Source: Branchiostoma floridae (lineage: Eukaryota; Chordata; Leptocardii; Amphioxiformes; Branchiostomatidae). Taken from it: a stretch of DNA of 64,000 bases. How positions within the stretch are numbered: the first letter of the stretch is position 1; each line of letters begins with the position of its first letter. The stretch is taken from NCBI RefSeq assembly GCF_000003815.2, contig NC_049992.1:258573-322572 (forward strand), given 5' to 3'. The notes under the pieces are model-generated. The model made no database searches, was not told where the DNA came from, and was given only the letters and a program-made list of their open reading frames with translations. This document shows, piece after piece, positions 43,837 to 54,604 of this stretch. Position numbers and translations under genes: made by a program.

Positions 43837-46800
43837 ATGGCGCAGCAGACTCCGCACACTCCGGTCCATATTCCTCAACCAAACCCCAACAACGAACCCG
43901 GGCCCGCAGGACCAAACGGGCGACACCCGGCCCAGGACGATCCAGTCCGTCTTGCTGCGATGGCTAACTGGCCTCGGGACTATATCTATCCATTCCGGGA
44001 CGTCCCGGCCCCTCAACAAGACCCAAACAACGACCCCGGGCCCACAGACTCAGACGGGAGGCAGTTAGTCCAGGACGATCCGGCTCTTCTTGCTGAAATG
44101 CCAAATTGGCCTCAGGACTACATCTATCCAGTCCGGGACGTCCTGACTCCTCTACAAGACCCAAACAACGACCCAAACGTCGAGCCCCAAGTACCAGACG
44201 GGTCACAACTGGCTCAATATGTTTCCGTCGATGTTGCCGGAATGCCGAATTGGCCTCAGGACTATATCTATCCCGTCCGGGACTTCTCGGCGACCAGTCA
44301 AAAAGACCCAAACAACGATCCCGGGACCACGGAAGCAAACGGGCGGGCGCCGGCCCCGGCCCCTCCCGTCCGTCACGCCTCACTGCCGACCCCTCAACCA
44401 GACCTAAACAACGACACAGGGTCCATAGAACCAAACGGGCCTCAGTCGGCTACAATGCTGGATCGGCCTCACGATTCTCCCATACAACCTGATCCACAGA
44501 ACGGCGCCGATGTCAGTGGACCGAAAGGAGGGCAAAAGCCGGACAAGAACAAACGACAGAAGAGAGGAGGTCGCCAGCCCGGAGTGGCAGAGATCGTGCG
44601 ACAACTGCACCCCAACGCGCTCTACGTCTCCAGGTCTCACGCATCAGGTTAGTGCTTTTTATCATGATTCTATCATAAATATAGAATACAACACGGTGTA
44701 TTCCGTATCACCCGAGGTACCAGCGCGACCGCGGGAAGGATCGCCCAAGGGACGGAGGGTGATCCGGCCCGTGGGAGGGCTGGGACCGAGGCATTTTACT
44801 TGTCATACCCACCTGAGAAAACACATGTTTCGATGCGAAATGCACCAGAAGTTGGGAAAATGTTGTGTCCTGGAACAAAAGATTGTTACAACAGCAATTC
44901 TAAAGTCCGAATCTCCGGTATTCGAATTTTCAACCGTACCGTATTCGGCCCATTCGAAATACTTCGATTTACTCGAAGGAAGCCTGTGTGATACAACTTA
45001 GAACCCGTGTGTTACAGAAAGTTATCACACGGTCCGGGACACCTGTATCGAACGTTTTCGCGGCCCAGGTATGACATAATGTATAATATTGTATGATTGT
45101 TGTTTTCATTGTATTATCACATAGTTCATTGAATATAACCATATTTTATCAATGCTACCTTCGCTAAGAATGAATGTTTTCGGTGGCGCTCATGTGTTAG
45201 TGCGCGTTCGTTTTTGTGTCTGTTTGTGTGTGTGTGCGTACATATGTGTATGTGTGTGTGCGCGCGCGCGTATGTTTACAGAATGTATGTGTGTATGTGT
45301 ATGTGTGTGTGTAAACACGATAACTCGAGAGTGCCCGAATGGATAATCTTGATATTTAGAATGTGGGTAGATATTGATGAGACCCAAACCGGTTATTGTA
45401 AGTATCTTTTGATCTGTCCGGTCACCACATACAAATGTACAGCGTCAATGCTTAGGTCAATGGGAAAAATCCAAGGGATCAAGAAAAAGTGACCGCAATG
45501 GCCAGGTGGTCGCTATGTAAATGTGGCCGCTAATACAGGTTTGACTGTATAACTCTACGGACAGGTAGATGTGACATATAGGTAGCAACTTGATCTGCAG
45601 AGATTTTACAAAACGCATTACCATACATTAACATTAACAGGCGTAAAATACCAGTTTGGTGCTGCTTTTAATCATTGCCAAACCCTTTTGAATTAACAGC
45701 TGTGTAAAACAAATCAATCAATATGTATGAGATGCGTCATATACATATATACATGTGAGATTAGTCTGCTCTCAACATTTGTTTACGAGCTTTTCAATGT
45801 TGTTGTTCACTTGACGTCTTCTGCTCTTTGACACTTTCGTAGATTCTTAGGAAACATAATATAGGTATGTAGGTGGGTAGTCCCATACCCCTTTTTCGGC
45901 CGTATACGTAGAAGTGGTGGGTTGTTATCAAGTGTGTCTACCACACGGTATTGGCGGAGCCCAACCCTTCCTTTCTCCTTTCACCGCCTTTCTCGTAACC
46001 CCACAACCGAAGTTAGAGACCAAACCAAGTCGAGCACAGGTGTAAAACCTGAGTGAAATGAAGAAAGTTGCTTGCGGTGCTTTCCCTAGTCTCTATCAGA
46101 CTCCCTGGCCGAATCGTAAAAGGGAAATGTGACCAAATTAGGAATAAAAGTCCAGTAGGAGTTAATTGGCCTAGGAGTGAACTGTTCTGGCCAAATTCCC
46201 CTATTACTATTCGGCCATGGAGTCTGGTAGAGACTAGCTCTTCCCACGAAAGTCGGTAGCAGGCCATACCCTAGCTGCAGTTGCGCCACACAACCACAAG
46301 AAACATGTGCATAAAGACCAATGTAGATAAAGCGGTGGTGCTTTCTCATATAATTTGTAGGTAAAGTAACTTCTCATAATTCCGCCTGCTGATACCCGTA
46401 GACTGCCATATTAGAAAACGGTACGTGTCGAATGTCCCATTCGGTAAGGCTTAGGTCACATTTCCAAAGCGGGGCCCGGCCGGGCAGCTTTCGGGAGCGA
46501 AAAGATCGTTATAAAATACATCAGAATACACCAAAATGTCAACATAAAATTCATNNNNNNNNNNNNNNNNNNNNNNNNNNNNNNNNNNNNNNNNNNNNNN
46601 NNNNNNNNNNNNNNNNNNNNNNNNNNNNNNNNNNNNNNNNNNNNNNNNNNNNNNCCCCGCTTTGGAAATGTGACCTAAGCCTAAAGGGAGCCCCTCCGGG
46701 TAGTTTACGGTCTGTTTTTCCTGCACTATCGGACGTGACGCCGAAGTTGCCCCGTGGCACACCTTGCAGCTATCGGGCTATCTAGGGGGCTCGACCGAGC

Positions 46801-49569
46801 CCCTGTATTTCTTTTACGCTGCAGGTATTTTATAATATCAACCTGGGATCCGGCGACAAATAGACGCTGTCACGTACCCGTAAAAATGCTGCAGAAAACA
46901 TAGCCTTCTTGCCAATTACTACCCTGGGGGCGAGCCGGGATCGGTTAGCTAGCGAGTGTTGTTCAGGGACGCAAGGCAGTCAGCCCGCCGATCTCACATT
47001 AGCGCTCCGGGGAGTTTCAGCCCGAGGGAGTTATCGGGCAGGTGGACCTCCTCCTCGGGCTTAAACTCTCCGGAGCGCTAATAGGAGATCGGCGGGCTGA
47101 CTGCCTTGGGCCACCGAATAAAGAGTTCTAGCTGCCCCAGGGTAGGCAATTGGGTAATAGTAACTACATGTTTCAGACGACGCGGGGAATGGTTTGCGTG
47201 GGCGTTTAACTCGTGCCTACCGCTGGGTTACAGATAAAGTGGGAAACCTTGGGTCTGGACTGAAAGGTTTGAACTTTTCGTTATATTGTTTTGTATCATT
47301 ATGTTGTAATGCAATATTACACATTGCATTATTAGAGGAATTGTTTTTTATATTATTATATTCCATATTATCAGAAGCTAACTGATCTCTTGGTGATGTA
47401 AACACCAAAAAAGAATGGAATATTTTGATTAAAACCGAAAATGACAACTTGTTTGAAAATCGCTGATTATGTACACTTCGGCTCCCATGTCGATATCCAC
47501 TATTGAAGTCTTCTTTCACTACTTCTGGCAGCTGTGAAGACGCTGCAATGTATTTTACTGTTTATGGATTAAATCAATAAACCAATATATATACATATTC
47601 ATATTAATATATATATTATATTCTGCTAGCGATTGGTTTCCGAGGCCGTCTCACTCGTGCTTACGGCTGGGTGGCAGGCAAAGTGAGAAAGGCGGAGTCT
47701 GCAAGTGAGTACTTTTGTTTGCATATGTTGTAGTATTTCATATCATCATATTGTATTTTTGGATGATATGCAGTACTATATAATCATTGTTTGTTTGTTT
47801 CAGTAGGATCTCCATTGGTGGTCCATTGTATCACTATTATTCCTGGAGTCCGCATCAATTCATACACACTACAATAAAATGAAACATAAGAAAGAAAAAC
47901 TATACAATTTGCGAAATCAACGGAGGTAACTTAAAGTGAACTGGAGAGGTCAACATATATCAATCATAACTATTATCTGTGTTTCACATGCAGAAGTTGA
48001 ATAGAAATATATAGTGTATTGCTCTTTATTCATTAGCAAGTTCTTGACCAGATTGGCTGAGTGCAGTATATTAAAATACCATACATTTATCACTGTTTCA
48101 GACCACGAAGTGAAAGAGAATGGTTTCCGAGATTGTCTTACCCGTGCCTACCGCTGGGTCGCAGGGAAAGTGTCATGGTCTCGTCTGTTTAGCATTGTCA
48201 AGACGACTGTCGTCCTGGCAACGTTGGTCATTTTCCTGGTGCATCTGAACTCCCCACATCCAGGACTTCAGCCGGTTCGTTGCTATTTCTGTCTGTCTTG
48301 ATCTTACCGCCACCACTTTCCAATTTTCTCTCTCTCTACACTTAGAGTTAGACCCTCACAAAGCTTTGTCATACAGTAGACACATACTGGGACACTTTTC
48401 TATTGTGATTCGAATATATGACTGAAGGATACATATGTGAAACCCAATGGAAAACATAGCTAATATCCATGTCCAATTGCTCCACCCACAGAGATACAAG
48501 GAGAAAGCCTGGCTGCTTTCCTCTCTTCATATGAGTGATTGATTAGGTATACCATGAAACTCATGAGAAACACATTGGAATGACAGTTTCTAATTGGTGA
48601 TAAGGAAACCTTTTGGATATATAATATTATCCTTCAACGCAAAGATTAGGATCCCTCTGACTAGGGAAAAAAAGGAAAGATATGATACACAGAGGAGATA
48701 TCTCCTCTTCTGCTGGGTGTGTTTTTCCAGTGTTTCCCCTGAGTTTCGAGTATTGAACCGGGTGTTGGGGCACCACAGAAATCTAGCAACCAGTTTCTCC
48801 ACTATCTACATTCTAAATATCATGAAGATCCGTCAACCCATTCCCGAGTTATTCCCCTCTAAAGGGGTGATGCAATTACAAATGCCTGTTCAAATTTCGT
48901 GAGATGCCTGCGAAATTTTGGGAATTCTTGTCAAACGGCCGCAAACTATACTATTAGGCTCGCCCCTGAGGTGTCGCAAAAAAAATTGCATCTTTCTGAT
49001 TTTTTTCGGTTGTCTTTCTGATTTTTTTCATATAGCTGTTTGCTTTATGGTTTCTTTACTTCAACCACTATGTGTAACTAGCTTTGGCTGGAATTATTTG
49101 TCTTATCATTATGTATATGTTTTTAGTTGTTCAATACTTAAAGCCATGTGTTGGTTATTATTTCTTGTGTTAGTCTAGCTTTAGTTGGCTGATATTACTT
49201 TTGACTCATTCTTCTGTTTGTTGATTATGTTGTACTTTTGCTTTGGATCCGTGGTATATGTGTTACCTTTTGTATTGTTATTGTGTGCTTTTTCTTTTCT
49301 GTAAAATGAACACACACACACACAAAAATTGCATTGTTTCCACACAGCCGGATTATCAAACCGCAATGTCCAACCAACTGGACGGCCAAGTCGTAATCCT
49401 TGAGGAACACGTCAACAACCATTCTGCACACGTCAGCCATCCGGACAATCACGCATCGACCGCTGACCATGGCCACCTGTTCAACATCAGTCGTCTTGAA
49501 GACAAAGTGTCGGACCTTGAAGACCGCCTTGACAACCGCTCGGCTCTATACATCCTTCTAAAACGACAG
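43837..49569 (+). CDS. Gene E: 3'-truncated copy of gene B (five exons: DYIYP region, LTRAY modules, TM, first coiled-coil exon)
   Basis: Exons: 43837-44647, 47177-47266, 47630-47704, 48102-48274, 49348-49569, in frame for 457 codons. The first exon is 811 bp as in gene B, with three NWPxDYIYP units. The modules read GLRGRLTRAYRWVTDKV, GFRGRLTRAYGWVAGKV and GFRDCLTRAYRWVAGKV. The fifth exon ends at the same donor as gene B (CAG|GTATAT), so the intron structure is B-like. Homology with gene B stops at about 49985 and no second coiled-coil, PAN or FAMeT exon is found up to 53000. Reading into the intron adds VYNASSPLSTG and a stop (49605), which lies in a MITE inserted six bases after the exon. 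A membrane-anchored protein lacking the extracellular domains, or a pseudogene, are both possible. Confidence 0.65.
46086..46237. mobile_element. MITE with CTAGTCTCTATCAGACTCC ends in gene E intron 1
   Basis: About 150 bp, with inverted ends CTAGTCTCTATCAGACTCC and GGAGTCTGGTAGAGACTAG. The matching place in gene B (about 10085, reverse) is an empty site, so it inserted after duplication or is polymorphic. Confidence 0.7.
46437..46690. repeat. Inverted repeat around assembly gap 5
   Basis: GCTTAGGTCACATTTCCAAAG (46449-46469) and its complement CTTTGGAAATGTGACCTAAGC (46660-46680) flank the 100-N run at 46555-46654. This is a hairpin that probably broke the assembly. The element is not seen at the matching place in gene B. 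Confidence 0.7.
46555..46654. other. Assembly gap 5 (100 N)
   Basis: A run of 100 N inside a hairpin element in gene E intron 1. Confidence 1.
46919..47146. mobile_element. Hairpin MITE with CTACCCTGGGG ends
   Basis: CTACCCTGGGGG and CCCCAGGGTAG form the ends. Inside, arms of about 55 bp (AAGGCAGTCAGCCCGCCGATC and complement, then GCGCTCCGG) surround a short GC-rich loop. It is absent from the equivalent place in gene B (about 9255-9275, reverse). Confidence 0.7.
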
Positions 49570-49574
49570 GTATA

Positions 49575-49796
49575 TAACGCTAGTTCACCTTTATCCACAG
49601 GGTAACCTATATCCTATTGCTTTAAAAAAAAACGGGTATTTAGGGATATCAAGTCAACGTACAATAGTTTCAAACTACAATAGTTTGAACATATTACAAT
49701 TTAAAACCAATGTCCGTTGACTTGATATCCCTTAATACCGTATGGGTAAACACAACGAATATAGGTTACCCTGCGGATAAAGGTGAACTAGTGTTA
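49575..49796. mobile_element. MITE with TAACGCTAGTTCACC ends, six bases after gene E fifth exon
   Basis: Inverted ends TAACGCTAGTTCACCTTTAT and its near-complement ATAAAGGTGAACTAGTGTTA. A related, less symmetric element follows module 2 in genes C (about 19570-19735) and D (about 36845-37020). It supplies the first in-frame stop if the intron is retained. Confidence 0.65.
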
Positions 49797-50149
49797 CATA
49801 TATCTGTGAAAATATGTCGTCATGTAGGAATGCATGTGTCAGGGTGACAAAGTATATATTTCATAAGGGTAAGGTAGCATTTATATGTATGTGTATTTTG
49901 CATTGAAATTGTTGTTTTTGAGCAGTCTATGTCATGGTCTGTATAGACTGACTGGCAGTATCAGAAGTAGTAGTAGTAGTAAAGAGGCTCCACAATAACT
50001 TTGGAATTCCACTTTTCCCATTTTGAAATGGGCTTATATTTTCAATATAAAAGCACTTGGTGAAAAGTCTTTACATATGATTGACAAGTATGATGTACAG
50101 TTGTGAAATATGATGAAAACTTTCATGAATATTCATTTTGAAAATTTTC

Positions 50150-50330
50150 TTCCTGCAGGCATTTCTGCAGGAATTCCTGCAGGAAGCATTTTTCCTGCAG
50201 GAATTCCTGCAGGAAAAACTTTTTCCTGCAGGAATTCCTGCAGAAATTTCCTGCAGGACAAAGGTAAATTCCTGCAGGAAGAATGTTTTCTGCAGGAATT
50301 TCTGCAGGAATTCCTGCAGAAATGACCTTA
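50150..50330. repeat. TTCCTGCAGGAA palindromic tandem repeat
   Basis: About ten units of the 12-bp palindrome TTCCTGCAGGAA with small spacers (AGCATTT, AAACTTT, AGAATGT). Both strands read the same hexamer CTGCAG throughout. Reading frames over it are artefacts of the repeat. Confidence 0.85.
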
Positions 50331-52468
50331 TAATTCATATCTAAAGCAATAACACTAACTTATAGGAGTTCTTATCAATTTGATTTTTTTCATTTGTTTT
50401 GAAACGTGTTAAACGTGTGCCTATGTGCATTAGTTGTTTATCAGACCTGACTGGGAATATATAGTGAAATATATTCATATATAATAGAGGGCCTTGTATC
50501 CGCAGGGCATGAACAAGATAAATCCATTTTTTTAATCCAAGTATGTTCCATGGATGAATGTGTTAAGAATTCAATTGGATCGCATTCTGAACTTGACAAC
50601 TCTCTGGCAACTAAACTTCAAGGGCATGAAAAAGCCTGGCATGTTAGGGTGCCCTCCCCATAATTACATGTAGATTGCCTTCAATATCTAAACAATTTCT
50701 TCAGTTGAAGTTTACAAGACTTAGTCTACTTTTCCCATTTTGTCAAGTGCTAACATTTTCAATATAAAACTTAAAAGCACTCCCAGCCAAGAAGAATTTT
50801 CTGGTAGGAATTCCCACACCGGCCATAACAATGCCTGCATGAGAAGAGGCAACTAGAACCTGGTTTCAACAAATGTGTTCCCTTCTGGCACATAAGCTGT
50901 AATGTAACCATCAGCCATCATGCAATCCGCCTGAAACTGAAAGGGGGGTGCCCATGACAGCGGCTATTTTACACGTGCACGAGGCTGGACGGTCATACAT
51001 TTACCCAGGATCTATTGTATGTCCTTTTTACGCACAGAAAAAATTGTATGACCACAGACATACGACCTAATTGTAGGCCTCTGTTGTATGTATGGCCCTT
51101 TCCTCATCCATAACTCCTGAGGTAAATGCTGTAAGATTCATCAAAAGGCTCATGTATAGGTGTCATAATAACCTCTCCTGCCCTTTCCTGCCCATCTCTA
51201 AAGAAGCCATGATTATCTACTGGTGTAAACTAGCAAGTACAATGCATGTACTAATTTGTAATTCAGGTCATTAGAGAAGTGAAAGACAATCTCAATTGGG
51301 TGAGAAGTATAGTGATCTCATACTAGTATATGCCTTCCAGACTACAAGGGAGTTTTTAAACAAGTTCTGAGCAAGGATCTTAATATAAGGAATTGACTGA
51401 CCTGATCTTAATATTGCAGAAACCTCAGGATAGATAAGCTTTTATTTAGCATAAAAGTTTATCTGAGTTGGTACATTACATTACAAGGGAAAAACTGTTC
51501 TCTAACTCTGGTAAGTAAAATTCTCTCATCAGAAACTTCCCTTCTCAATCATAGTCAATGTGCTACTATTTGATAGTCCTGCATTTATTCTTGGCCTGTT
51601 GCAAATGCCAGTTATATATAAGGGGGTAGGAGGTGCGGAAGTGTGAATTATAGAGGTGGCTCGAGGGGTAGAAATTATACAGAAAAGGTTGCAAAAGACC
51701 AACAAAATAAAATAATTGATTCATCTTCGTATAGATAACTCACAAATCAAAGTTACACACAAAGTATGAGTCAGTTGGCCATGACATGTTTAACAGCCTA
51801 TGTTGTGCTTACACGGCTGTGGTGTTTTCATTAAATGAACTCCTCTGTTCGAATGCTCCTTCCATGCATGCATTGAAATACAGTACCAACGTGGCCAAGG
51901 ATGAAAGGTCCTTGCTTTGGTCAGCAACCTGAGATTTGTTTGATCTCATTCTGGTCCCTCTTTTCAACCTCCTTGATCTGGTTGGTCATCTTTTGATCAT
52001 CATAAGATATTAACACTTGAGTATAAATGGGATGGAATGCCATGAAGTTGTTATGCTTCATTGGCAAGTTTGTTCCAGAGAATATTTCATAATCTAAAAT
52101 TGGGCCTTGTAACATTAGCCAGGAGCTTGCTTCCTCTAGTTGAAAATTCAAGTAAGTATGCGCTATTGTAATGCGGGTTCAAAGTAAGGTCAGCTATTGT
52201 TCTAAAGATATGCAAATGATGCTGGTGTCCAATTAACAATTAGCAAGAATCCAGGTCCAAACATCCTGGCTACCTGTAACTTGTAGTGCTGAGGATCAAA
52301 GGCCTTGAATCAATTTTCAAAGAGATTCGAACCCTGGAACTCAGAGGTCCATTATTAATATTAGAAGAAATTTCAGAAGACAGAATTTCAGAAACCTAAG
52401 TTCACTTTAACTAATATTTGAAATTAAAATGGTTAAACTAGTAGGGTAATCAAGGTTGTCTTCAATTA
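50331..52468. other. No gene seen
   Basis: AT-rich unique-looking sequence. The longest frames, 60-76 residues (for example 51921-52151, minus), lack family resemblance, codon bias or splice context that I can support. Confidence 0.5.
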
Positions 52469-52568
52469 NNNNNNNNNNNNNNNNNNNNNNNNNNNNNNNN
52501 NNNNNNNNNNNNNNNNNNNNNNNNNNNNNNNNNNNNNNNNNNNNNNNNNNNNNNNNNNNNNNNNNNNN
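52469..52568. other. Assembly gap 6 (100 N)
   Basis: A run of 100 N. Confidence 1.
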
Positions 52569-53099
52569 TATCTTGTACTCCAAAAACAAGGGTGGTATTT
52601 TTTTACTTGTGCAGTACAAAAAAAGTTTTAGAATGAAACGATTCAAACGCTGAAAAGTGCTGCACACTAGTTCAGTTCACACCATTAACACTATTCAGAC
52701 GGAGGGGGGGGGGGGTGTTGAGGCCCACGCCAAATTTGGAATTCATGTGGAATAACGTCCAAACTAATCAAACGTCAAGATAATGAAAGACGAATGATTT
52801 TAGACTTTTGATGTGTAATTTGTAAGTATTACTGATCTTGAAGTGGTTTTCATCTGTGTAACCGTGTTTGTGTGTGTCTGTCTGTCTGTATGTATGTATG
52901 TACGATGACCCTGGAAGATTAGCCCACTTGGGGGGATTAAGAGTATTTCGAAAACTAAACTAAACTAAAAGTCGTTTGAACCGAAGGCAAAGAGCTCATA
53001 CATTGCCGAGGTATCCTCGACCATCTGTCACCTTTCTGATGGCAATACTGACTGGCTCTACTTCACACAGCCGCTACGTGTCGCTTTTGCAATGTGACA

Positions 53100-53600
53100 A
53101 TAGCTTGCCCGCTGTTTGCGGAGGAAACGGCACGATCTACACACAGTTTTTCCCGATATCGGCGAGCCTACAACCTCTCACCGGCAGCTTTTTTTCAGCG
53201 TCTTGATGGAACTGCAATATCGCCGTCAAGATATCGGGAAAATTTAATTTCTCCCGAAAGGTCCGGACCATTCGCACGATACCTTACCGATAGCTTAGCA
53301 GGGGTCCCCGACAGCTTCGCGCGCGTGTAGATGCTTCCCGACTTCGGGAAGGCTCATTAGCATATAACGTCATTTGGAAAATCGCGCTATATGTTTATGA
53401 CTGCAAGTGCCATGGGTGTCCGGCCCCCTACGTTCTAGATCCATCCCGACATCTCCACAGATATCGGTAAAAACTGTGTGTAGATTGGACCTTACTGTAA
53501 TAGGTTTAGATACCAGGCTAAACCTCAATCCCCAGTTGATAACCCTGGTACTTGAAGGCACGACTCTGTCTTGTTCTGTTTTGAGCTCTTATTGGATGCT
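53100..53600. repeat. Repeat cluster with inverted arms and a LINE-like fragment
   Basis: Inverted arms ATCTACACACAGTTTTTCCC (53134) and GTAAAAACTGTGTGTAGAT (53467) enclose about 310 bp, suggesting a MITE. At 53510-53590 the minus strand reads KYQGYQLGIEV, related to KYQSYQPRIDV in the retrotransposon fragment at 58520-58660. Confidence 0.4.
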
Positions 53601-54604
53601 CAGTAGTTGGTAGGTTCACCAGTTTATTATTCACTTTGTACGATCATACATTTTCTTTGAATCTCCCGCCGGTCCTCTGACTTATTGTTTATCAATCATT
53701 GACTACAGCAGTTAAATAGTGTAAAGCCATGATTTCCCTCTATTTGTTTTGTATTGTTCTGTTGCGAATGACTGACCCCTTGACCTCCTTGAAAAGCGAC
53801 CGCTATATATGTTGTCTTTCAAGATTAGATAAGGCAAAACTACAACGACAACACTATGTACCTAGCTTGGTAACCATACCATCGAGAGCTCACCGCTACG
53901 TCTACGGTGCTGGTAGCGCAGCCCGCCCGCACAGCTCATCAGCGCAGGCCTAGGAATGTTTACGGGGTTGGGTCAGGTTACATCGCTCCCTCTGGCGGCG
54001 GAAACTCAAAAGGTCAGCTAAGAAGACAGGCTGACAGAAACTGACCGATGCTTAGCAGAATAGACTGGGTAAAATAAAAACACCCCTAAGCCTAGTCTGT
54101 GTAACACAAACTCCGCTGTCCAGGGCTGTAACTGGCCCCTCCCCGCGGAGGGCCGGCGGATGTTTGGCGGGCTGCTATATTAATCAGGCTACCCTAAGCC
54201 GTCCAGCGGAGAATGGTGACCACTATTCCAGACCCTCCGAAATGGATGATACGGAAGACGTATAGACCATGAACATTTTCCTTTTTTTTTCCTTTACTAG
54301 TTTCCTCTACTTTTCATTTATTACACTAAATATCCATTAACTTGAAAGTGGATGCAGGACTCAGCAACATCATCAAAGCAGAACTTTTCTCACTTATGGA
54401 GAACATGGTCGAGTGGAGATGAGCCCATTGTTCTTCGTGTCGGCATCGCTAGATGTCCCCGTTCAAGGTTCAAAAGTTCAAATAGTCGGTAAACTGGACT
54501 TTGAACCCCACAGTAGCTGGCGTGGTGCAAAAAGCGACGGAGGAACAAAACAACCTTGGCTTTTTTCCAAACTACTTCGACTTCTCAAGACCTTCTTAAG
54601 AAAG
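53601..54604. other. Upstream region of the aldo-keto reductase gene
   Basis: Only short frames. No TATA box that I can defend lies close to the start. The sequence around 53930-54060 and 54120-54160 is GC-rich. An in-frame GTG/ATG extension exists from 54413, but its sequence lacks any resemblance to aldo-keto reductases. Confidence 0.4.

Larger units (their letters stand above)
35476..49985. repeat. Right arm of the large inverted duplication
   Basis: Reverse-complement match to 6655-22357. It begins with ATTAACTCAAACCTTTTCC, the complement of the last bases before gap 1. It ends after AGACTGACTGGCAGTATCAG and an AGTAGTAGT run, which match in reverse at about 6655-6700. Beyond this the arms are unrelated. 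Right-only insertions include the MITEs at 46086-46237, 46919-47146 and 49575-49796; the 162-bp satellite block is missing. Confidence 0.85.

Noticed and set aside
50110-50344. Protein-coding frames over the TTCCTGCAGGAA array
   Set aside because: Low-complexity repeats open on both strands because the unit is a 12-bp palindrome without stops.
54413-54604. N-terminal extension of the aldo-keto reductase
   Set aside because: In frame but without family similarity; the ATG at 54605 gives the usual AKR N-terminus and length.
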